Source: Methanomassiliicoccales archaeon (GTDB taxonomy: Archaea; Thermoplasmatota; Thermoplasmata; Methanomassiliicoccales; Methanomethylophilaceae). From it: a DNA stretch of 11,296 nucleotides. The position numbers were made by a program, and so were the translations under genes. The notes under the pieces were generated by a model. That model was not told the origin of the DNA. It did not search any database and saw nothing but the letters and a program-made list of their open reading frames with translations. Positions 7,232-11,296 of this stretch are shown here, in pieces. How positions within the stretch are numbered: position 1 is the first letter of the stretch; each line of letters begins with the position of its first letter. The stretch lies in the NCBI GenBank assembly GCA_900767505.1, contig CAAFZG010000147.1:1-11296 (forward strand), written 5' to 3'.

Positions 7232-8437
7232 ATGGATGCGGACGTTGTACGCAGGGACTTCCCGACGATCAGGGCGGGCAAAGGCATCTACATGGACAGC
7301 GCATGCCAGTCCCTCAGACCAGACAGCGTCATCGAGGCTATCGTGGATTATTATGAGAACTATCCCGCCTGTGGCGGACGCAGCGTGCATGCGATGGGGA
7401 CCAGGGTATCGATGGCGATGGATGAGTGCCGCGAGACGCTCGCATCGTTCTTCGGCACGGACGATCCAGATTGCTACATCTTCACTAAGAACTGCACCGA
7501 GGGCCTCAACACCGCGGCATACGGTCTCGGTCTCAGAAAGGGGGATGTCGTCGTCACAACGGATACGGAGCACAACTCCAATCACGTGCCCTGGGTGAAC
7601 CTCCACGAGAACATGGGTGTCGACAGGAGGATCGTCAGATCCTGGGACGACGGTTCGTTCGACATAGAAGCTTTCAAAAATGCCATGGACAGGAAGGTCA
7701 AGGTCGTGTCCGTGCAGCATTCCAGCAACGTCACTGGATGCACGGTCCCTGTCAGGGAAGTGGCCGAGATCGCCCATGATAACGGCGCAACGGTCGTCAT
7801 CGACGGAGCCCAGGCGGCACCGCACATGCCCGTGGACCTGAAGGATATCGACGCGGACGTCTACTGCATGTCCATCCACAAGATGCTCGGACCTTCCGGG
7901 ATGGGTGTGATGTACGGGAAGAGGGAGGTCCTCGAGAGGATGCACCCCCTTGCCCTCGGCGGAGGCACTGTCGGACTTGCGACCTATGATTCCGTCAACC
8001 TCGCTCCGATACCGGACAGGTTCGAGGCAGGATTGCATGATTACGCAGGGATCGTGGGCACCAAGGCTGCATTGGACTATCTGTCCCGGATCGGGATGGA
8101 CCAGGTCGCGGCATGGGATCTGAAGCTCATGGAACGTATCGTATCGGGTCTGGAGGATGTCCCCGGACTGCGTGTGGTCGGTCCCACCGAGGCCCGTTCC
8201 AGAGGCGGTGTGTTCTCGTTCAACATAGACGGTCTCGGAGCCCACGACATCGCCATGATGCTCGACAGCATGTCCGGCGTGATGATACGCTCGGGAATGC
8301 ACTGCGCGCACCCGTTCTACGTCTCCAGAGGGATAGAGGGAAGCGCCCGCGCATCCACGTACATCTACAACACCCTCGAGGAGATGGACATCTTCACCGA
8401 CACCGTCCGTAAGATCGCCGAGACCTTCGGGAACTGA
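7232..8437 (+). CDS. sufS: SufS-type (group II) cysteine desulfurase
   Basis: Class V fold PLP enzyme converting cysteine to alanine and a protein persulfide used for Fe-S clusters and other sulfur transfer. 401 residues, the normal SufS/CsdA length. Key positions: MDSACQSLRP (21-30) in place of the usual D-N-A-A motif; H114 in DTEHNSN; D191 and Q194 in DGAQAAPH; Schiff-base K217 in SIHKMLGPSGMG; active-site C358 in RSGMHCAHP; substrate-binding R373 in SARAS. The single persulfide Cys in RSGMHC and the HK-x-LGP-G-G motif favour group II over NifS/IscS. A related selenocysteine lyase or another class V enzyme cannot be excluded. No SufBC or scaffold gene lies in this window. Start ATG 7232 is supported by GGAGGT and a TATA-like box. 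The gene converges with the pilin-like genes with almost no spacer. Confidence 0.9.
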   Translation: MDADVVRRDFPTIRAGKGIYMDSACQSLRPDSVIEAIVDYYENYPACGGRSVHAMGTRVSMAMDECRETLASFFGTDDPDCYIFTKNCTEGLNTAAYGLGLRKGDVVVTTDTEHNSNHVPWVNLHENMGVDRRIVRSWDDGSFDIEAFKNAMDRKVKVVSVQHSSNVTGCTVPVREVAEIAHDNGATVVIDGAQAAPHMPVDLKDIDADVYCMSIHKMLGPSGMGVMYGKREVLERMHPLALGGGTVGLATYDSVNLAPIPDRFEAGLHDYAGIVGTKAALDYLSRIGMDQVAAWDLKLMERIVSGLEDVPGLRVVGPTEARSRGGVFSFNIDGLGAHDIAMMLDSMSGVMIRSGMHCAHPFYVSRGIEGSARASTYIYNTLEEMDIFTDTVRKIAETFGN

Positions 8438-8779
8438 TTTCCTCAGTGTCACCGACGACCCCCACGACAGCGTGAAGCTTCCTTCATAGGATGTGTACGT
8501 TCTCAGAGTATCGCCGCCCTTCGGTGAGAGCGATACGACATGGTCCGATACGGTCAGTCTGTACCCTTCCCGCGGAAGCACATCCTCTCCTTCCAATGTG
8601 AGCTCGTCCGCCACCGAAGAGGAGAATCTGTCGAGCATCGAGGCGATCCTCGACACTACGGCGGAATCCAATTCGGATATCGTCTCGTCTTCGGCATCAT
8701 CCATTATCGTCATGCATGCGCAGAGGATGGCCGCACAGCATATGCACAGCACCACTCTGGACAATGTGAATTCGATCAT
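8438..8779 (-). CDS. Small membrane-anchored pilin-cluster protein, stop lost
   Basis: Third gene of the pilin-like trio. From ATG 8779: MIEFTLSR, then an unusually Cys-rich hydrophobic helix (VVLCICCAAILCACM, five Cys), an acidic linker with a helix (about 27-58), then a short beta-rich domain beginning at DVLP (67-70) and continuing to about residue 113. I recognise it only as one of the small N-terminally anchored proteins that accompany archaeal pilins; no precise family is certain. Credible coding ends about where the opposing desulfurase gene ends, but there is no stop: the frame runs on antisense to that gene until 7187 (530 residues in total). Codon 115 is the exact complement of the desulfurase stop, so the original stop must have been earlier; codon 114 (AAA) is one change from TAA. 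Its 5' end overlaps the preceding gene by 83 bp. Confidence 0.55.
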
Positions 8780-9206
8780 CGAGGATCGCCACCCCGTATG
8801 AGCCGTCCTCATCCTTCTGGGCCTGGAGCCGTATCGTCATGTCCCCTTCCAGTATCCTCTCGCTTCCGAGTATAGGGATAGGCGGGGAATCCAGGAACAT
8901 CCTGTCGATCTCCGTTCCGTCCGATATGAGGCGGAGGGCGTAGCGTTCTGTACCGCTTCCGCCTGCGGCTATCGAATGGCCGGGTCCGAGGGACATGTCC
9001 ACGGATATCGTGGTCCCTCCGGAGTAGTATGCTTTGCAGATCCCTTCCTTCAGTCCGAGCGCCTCCTCCCTGATCCCGGTCAGTTCGATACCGTCCTCGG
9101 CCCTTTCCACGGAATCGAGGAGGATGGGGGTCATGATTCCGATCACCAGGAAGCAGACGGCCAATTTGATCGGAAGGTCCATGACGCCCGTTCGGTCTCC
9201 GATCAC
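8697..9206 (-). CDS. Pilin-like membrane-anchored protein
   Basis: 169 residues from GTG 9206. The N-terminus MIGDRTGVMDLPIKL and following hydrophobic helix (about 11-30, LAVCFLVIGIMTPILL) parallel the first pilin-like gene (KGDRSGGIEGLPLQL), which argues for the GTG start; the internal ATG 9182 would remove the GDR-TG motif. The GTG overlaps the stop of the upstream gene as GTGA, so translation is coupled. After a helix (about 33-58) comes a beta-rich extracellular-type domain (ISVDMSLGPGHSIAAG, YALRLIS, MTIRLQA). The last 28 residues or so (from about ILDDR) are encoded in the overlap with the next gene and look unlike a natural end, so the reading may have shifted or lost its stop. Likely a minor pilin or pseudopilin; function not known. 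Confidence 0.65.
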   Translation of the reverse strand: MIGDRTGVMDLPIKLAVCFLVIGIMTPILLDSVERAEDGIELTGIREEALGLKEGICKAYYSGGTTISVDMSLGPGHSIAAGGSGTERYALRLISDGTEIDRMFLDSPPIPILGSERILEGDMTIRLQAQKDEDGSYGVAILDDRIHIVQSGAVHMLCGHPLRMHDDNG

Positions 9207-9667
9207 ATTACCACCGCGACCTTGGTGCTGGAGTTCTCTCCGTAGCCCGGCATCGAGACGATGACCGTTATGAATCCGACGCTGCCCTTGCCCGAAGGAT
9301 CTATCCGAAGTCCCGAGAATCTTGCCTTGCCCTGATCGTCCGTTTCGGTGAATGCCGTGTTTCCGTCGGCACCGGTCACGTTCAGTCCCCTCAGCACGAC
9401 TGTGGCCCCTTCCAGATGTTCCCCGTCCTGATCCCTGACGGTAACGGTGAAGTCCCCGAGAACGCCGTCCGTGGCCACGACAGTGGAATCGTTGCCGTCG
9501 GAACCTTCCACAGTGATCTCCCCTATGGAATGGGGCGTCTCGATGTTCCCCATCCATCCGAGTATTATCGCCGTGCCCATGGTGGCCACAAGGATGACTA
9601 TCATGAGCTGAAGCGGCAGGCCCTCTATGCCTCCGCTGCGGTCTCCTTTCAGATTTCCGAAGTTCAT
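9203..9667 (-). CDS. Pilin-like protein with beta-sandwich domain
   Basis: 154 residues. Short charged leader KGDRSGG, then IEGLPLQ and a hydrophobic helix (about 18-39, LQLMIVILVATMGTAIIL): the layout of archaeal class III signal peptides, where a prepilin peptidase cuts before the helix and the helix packs in a filament core. Cleavage after Gly12 or Gly13 is a guess. The rest resembles a carboxypeptidase-regulatory/Ig-like fold: FTVTVRDQDGEHLEGATVVL (73-92), then T-x-T-D-D-Q-G-K-A-R-F-S-G-L and VSMPGYG, as in adhesive surface repeats. Start: ATG 9667 has a TATA-like box about 27 bases upstream and no Shine-Dalgarno. Upstream in-frame codons reach 9721 but encode nothing family-like. First of three genes on this strand. 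No prepilin peptidase, ATPase or TadC-like gene is in the window. Confidence 0.75.
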   Translation of the reverse strand: MNFGNLKGDRSGGIEGLPLQLMIVILVATMGTAIILGWMGNIETPHSIGEITVEGSDGNDSTVVATDGVLGDFTVTVRDQDGEHLEGATVVLRGLNVTGADGNTAFTETDDQGKARFSGLRIDPSGKGSVGFITVIVSMPGYGENSSTKVAVVM

Positions 9668-9689
9668 GCAACAGCTTCGGAGCGGGGAC

Positions 9690-9700
9690 GTATAATCGGT
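9690..9700 (-). promoter_or_regulatory. Promoter of the pilin-like unit
   Basis: CCGATTATACG on the minus strand, centred near 9694, is about 27 bases upstream of ATG 9667. This predicts a leaderless or nearly leaderless transcript covering all three pilin-like genes. Confidence 0.5.
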
Positions 9701-9771
9701 GCGTCCGCAGTCAGACTGCATCAGGAAAAGATCTGATCAGGGGGATATTCATCGGGAAATGCGCTCAAAGG

Positions 9772-9787
9772 CATGATTCTTATCATG
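9772..9787 (-). terminator. Hairpin downstream of thpR
   Basis: Inverted repeat CATGAT-TCTT-ATCATG lies 35 bases past the thpR stop. A smaller hairpin (GGTGC/GCACC, 9816-9830) spans the thpR stop itself. On the minus strand a short T run (ATCTTTTCC) occurs near 9723-9731. Together these may end the phosphatase-thpR transcript before the pilin promoter. The T tract is short, so support is modest. Confidence 0.35.
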
Positions 9788-9821
9788 TCCGTGAACGGTT
9801 CCCTCCATACTGGATGGTGCT

Positions 9822-10385
9822 TCAGGCACCGTTTCCACTGGAACCCAGCGGTATCCTTCTGAGGACGTCGTGCTGCGCACCCTGCGGGCCGAGTTCGCTT
9901 TTCATCACGAGGATCTCATCGCATGGGAATTCAGCCAAAGTGCCGTTCCCGTACCCGGAGAAGAACCCGTCGAGGTCCGCAGGTCCTCTGCAGCGTCCGA
10001 CGGTGATGTGGGATCTGAACGGTTTGCGGTCGTAGTCCACTCCGATGGAGTCGAGTTCGCGTCCCAGCCTCTCGGCGATGGTCGAGAGCGTCTTTTCGGG
10101 GGATGCGCCAACCCATACCACGGACGGTCTCCTCTTGTCGGGGAATGCGCCGGCACCGGAAACGGTGACTGTGAACGGGTCCATGCCGGCCACGGATCTC
10201 TCAATGCATCCGGCTATCTCATCCACCTTCGAAGGGTCCACATCGCCGATGAACCTCAGCGTTATATGCATCTGCCCTACGGGGGAGACCCTTACGTTGG
10301 GTATGCGTCTCAGTTCTTCGGCCATCTTCCTGAACGGCTTCTTGTCCAGGACGGGGACGGAAACGAAGACCCGGATCGGATTCAT
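9822..10385 (-). CDS. thpR: RNA 2',3'-cyclic phosphodiesterase (LigT-like)
   Basis: 2H-phosphoesterase that opens RNA 2',3'-cyclic phosphates and, in vitro, can ligate tRNA halves through 2',5' bonds. 187 residues, normal for the family. The two catalytic HxTx motifs are present and well placed: H40-I-T42 in MHITLRFIGD and H126-I-T128 in FRSHITVGRCR. The N-terminal RVFVSVPV strand and a central VWVGASP strand are typical. Start ATG 10385 overlaps the stop of the upstream phosphatase gene as ATGA, with GGAG eight bases upstream; a longer reading to 10436 is antisense-free but adds a sequence unlike the family. It is the second gene of a two-gene unit. Confidence 0.93.
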   Translation of the reverse strand: MNPIRVFVSVPVLDKKPFRKMAEELRRIPNVRVSPVGQMHITLRFIGDVDPSKVDEIAGCIERSVAGMDPFTVTVSGAGAFPDKRRPSVVWVGASPEKTLSTIAERLGRELDSIGVDYDRKPFRSHITVGRCRGPADLDGFFSGYGNGTLAEFPCDEILVMKSELGPQGAQHDVLRRIPLGSSGNGA

Positions 10386-10858
10386 CCTTTCAGCTCCGGA
10401 TGCTCGGTCAGTATCCTGTCGAGCAATGCCCTGCACCCCTTCTGCACCTGCACATATGTGGTTGCGAAATCGCCGGTGTAGTATGGATCGGCGATGTTCC
10501 CGCCTCCCGAGAAGTCCAGGAGTCTGGCGATGGTGCAGGCATGGTTCGGAGGTGCGATCCTCTGGATGTATTCGAGATTCATCTTGTCCATTCCGACGAT
10601 GTAGTCGAAATCGATGTAATCCGACCTAACAAGGCGCCTTCCGCGCTTGCCGTCGCAAGATATCCCGTGGATGTTCAGCTGCTCCACGGTCCTGGGGTCG
10701 GGGGAATCCCCGATGTGCTCGCCGCTGGTGGCTGCGGAGGCTATGATGAACCTGTTCGACAGTCCCTCCTTCTTTACGATGTCCTTGAAGACGAACTCCG
10801 CCATCGGGCTGCGGCAGATGTTGCCGTAGCAGACGAACAATACCCCTATCTTTGTCAT
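10382..10858 (-). CDS. Low-molecular-weight protein tyrosine phosphatase family
   Basis: 158 residues, normal for the family. The P-loop C-x5-R-S is intact: Cys10 (nucleophile) to Arg16 in VCYGNICRSPMAEF, and the general acid is Asp124 in the DPYYTGDF motif (124-131), whose two tyrosines are typical of the substrate-pocket rim. The ArsC arsenate-reductase relatives carry a further cysteine pair at about residues 82 and 89; none is seen there, so phosphatase is preferred. Start ATG 10858 gives MTKIGVLFVC; the open frame extends upstream to 11119 but antisense to the ISL3-like gene and without family similarity. No Shine-Dalgarno; a weak TATA-like box lies about 27 bases upstream, suggesting a leaderless start. 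ATGA overlap with thpR follows. Confidence 0.93.
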   Translation of the reverse strand: MTKIGVLFVCYGNICRSPMAEFVFKDIVKKEGLSNRFIIASAATSGEHIGDSPDPRTVEQLNIHGISCDGKRGRRLVRSDYIDFDYIVGMDKMNLEYIQRIAPPNHACTIARLLDFSGGGNIADPYYTGDFATTYVQVQKGCRALLDRILTEHPELKG

Positions 10859-10880
10859 ATAGGCTGGACAGGGGTCAATG

Positions 10881-10892
10881 GATAACAATTTT
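10881..10892 (-). promoter_or_regulatory. Weak TATA-like element of the phosphatase-thpR unit
   Basis: AAAATTGTTATC on the minus strand is centred near 10885, about 27 bases before ATG 10858. The A/T richness stands out from its surroundings but the match to a TATA box is imperfect. Confidence 0.35.
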
Positions 10893-10963
10893 TGCTTCTC
10901 TGAGTTCCAGAGTGGAATGCAATCGGACGATCCCGGATCTGGAAGACCGAGGTACTGGGCAGA

Positions 10964-11278
10964 GTGACCATATCCGTCAGGATGAAGCGCAACCGCCTCT
11001 GCGGGTGTCCTCATTGCGACTGCATGTGCCATGAACATGAATATGTGGACAGGGAGTACAGGCACATTCCGGACATAGACTACGATGTGACGTTGTCTGT
11101 CAATTTTCCGAAGCTGCATTGCAGCAATTGCAACCGATATCCTCAGGTGAGATTCCCTTTGGCGAGGCCGAAGGTTTCGTATACGAAGGAGGTCGAGATG
11201 GCCGTCGCCGATCTGTCAAAAGCCATGGATTTTCAGTTCGCAGACATAAGAATGCCTGAGTCACCAGTGAAAAACTAA
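10964..11278 (+). CDS. ISL3-transposase-like zinc-binding domain, short or truncated
   Basis: 104 residues from GTG 10964 (ATG 10982 is an alternative). It resembles only the N-terminal zinc-binding domain of ISL3-family transposases: a Cys pair in CGCPHC (13-18), R-x-Y-R-H-I-P-D-I (30-38), a hydrophobic strand, then CSNC (53-56) and the VRFPLARPKVSYTKEVE region (62-78) that in full proteins leads to the DDE core. Full ISL3 transposases are about 400 residues, so the catalytic part is missing; the reading ends at TAA 11276-11278 only 18 bases before the window ends. Extra Cys/His (CDCMCHEH) crowd the first zinc knuckle. It may be an insertion-sequence remnant, the 5' part of a frameshifted element, or a domesticated DNA-binding protein. 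GAGGT lies about ten bases before the GTG. Confidence 0.6.
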   Translation: MTISVRMKRNRLCGCPHCDCMCHEHEYVDREYRHIPDIDYDVTLSVNFPKLHCSNCNRYPQVRFPLARPKVSYTKEVEMAVADLSKAMDFQFADIRMPESPVKN

Positions 11279-11296
11279 AATTTATACCAGTGAAAA
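11263..11296 (+). repeat. 11-bp direct repeat flanking a TATA-like motif
   Basis: ACCAGTGAAAA occurs at 11263-11273 and again at 11286-11296, start-to-start 23 bases, with CTAAAATTTAT between. The first copy overlaps the end of the ISL3-like gene and the second is cut by the window edge, so more copies may follow. The middle (AAAATTTATA) would serve as a TATA box for a gene beyond the window, with the repeats in operator position. A remnant of mobile-element ends is an alternative. Confidence 0.5.

Noticed and set aside
7187..8434. Long minus-strand open frame opposite the desulfurase gene as a genuine protein
   Set aside because: It is in exact antisense codon register; stops would need TTA, CTA or TCA in the sense gene, which are avoided. 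The product is His/Val/Asp-rich with no recognisable domain.
9733..9740. Palindrome CTGATCAG as an operator
   Set aside because: An 8-bp palindrome alone is expected by chance, and it does not sit at a useful distance from the pilin promoter.
10386..10436. Longer ThpR start upstream of ATG 10385
   Set aside because: The added residues lie inside the phosphatase gene and are unlike ThpR N-termini, while the ATGA junction at 10385 is typical.
10879..10892. GGATAACAATTT resembling part of a lac operator
   Set aside because: The match is a short A/T-rich string on the upstream side of the phosphatase gene in an archaeon, lacks the other operator half, and is better read as a weak TATA-like element.
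11263..11296. Start of a CRISPR array
   Set aside because: The repeat is only 11 bp with a 12-base spacer, far below normal repeat and spacer sizes, and just two copies are visible.

Overview
The window reads as a moderately G+C-rich chromosomal segment of a methanogen-like euryarchaeon. It carries a TATA-box-binding protein gene, archaeal TATA elements about 25 bases ahead of several start codons, archaeal-type PyrD/PyrK, ThpR, and proteins with archaeal pilin-like N-termini. The style (short or absent leaders, tight overlaps, this pilin-like gene set) recalls Methanomassiliicoccales/Thermoplasmatota. That placement is inference; no lineage-defining gene is present.

Layout. (1) 1-3174 (+): a 1057-residue protein with three TerB-N-like segments spaced 282 and 288 residues apart and a TerB-C-like tail. 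It starts at the window edge. (2) 3235-3970 (-): TBP and a tRNA-Cys(GCA), each with its own promoter; the TBP gene converges on the TerB gene across a short hairpin. (3) 4079-4930 (+): a cysteine-containing conserved protein of unknown function whose 3' end overlaps the oncoming unit by 44 bp. (4) 4887-6980 (-): pyrD-pyrK-TPR, a tightly coupled unit for dihydroorotate oxidation with a small TPR passenger. (5) 6981-7231: a divergent intergenic region with a promoter at each end and a nested inverted-repeat structure. (6) 7232-8437 (+): a SufS-type cysteine desulfurase. (7) 8438-9667 (-): three short membrane-anchored, pilin-like genes. The last has lost any stop before the desulfurase gene, and its frame stays open antisense across all of that gene. 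(8) 9822-10858 (-): a low-molecular-weight protein tyrosine phosphatase and the RNA cyclic phosphodiesterase ThpR, joined by an ATGA overlap. (9) 10964-11296 (+): a stand-alone ISL3-transposase-like zinc-binding N-terminal domain, probably an element remnant, followed by a TATA-like motif between two copies of an 11-bp direct repeat at the window edge.

Most of the window is housekeeping: transcription initiation, pyrimidine synthesis, sulfur transfer, RNA processing. The parts least explained by known biology are the triplicated TerB protein, the pilin-like trio with its run-on frame, and the zinc-domain remnant with its flanked TATA motif. No CRISPR array, rRNA gene or complete mobile element is visible.
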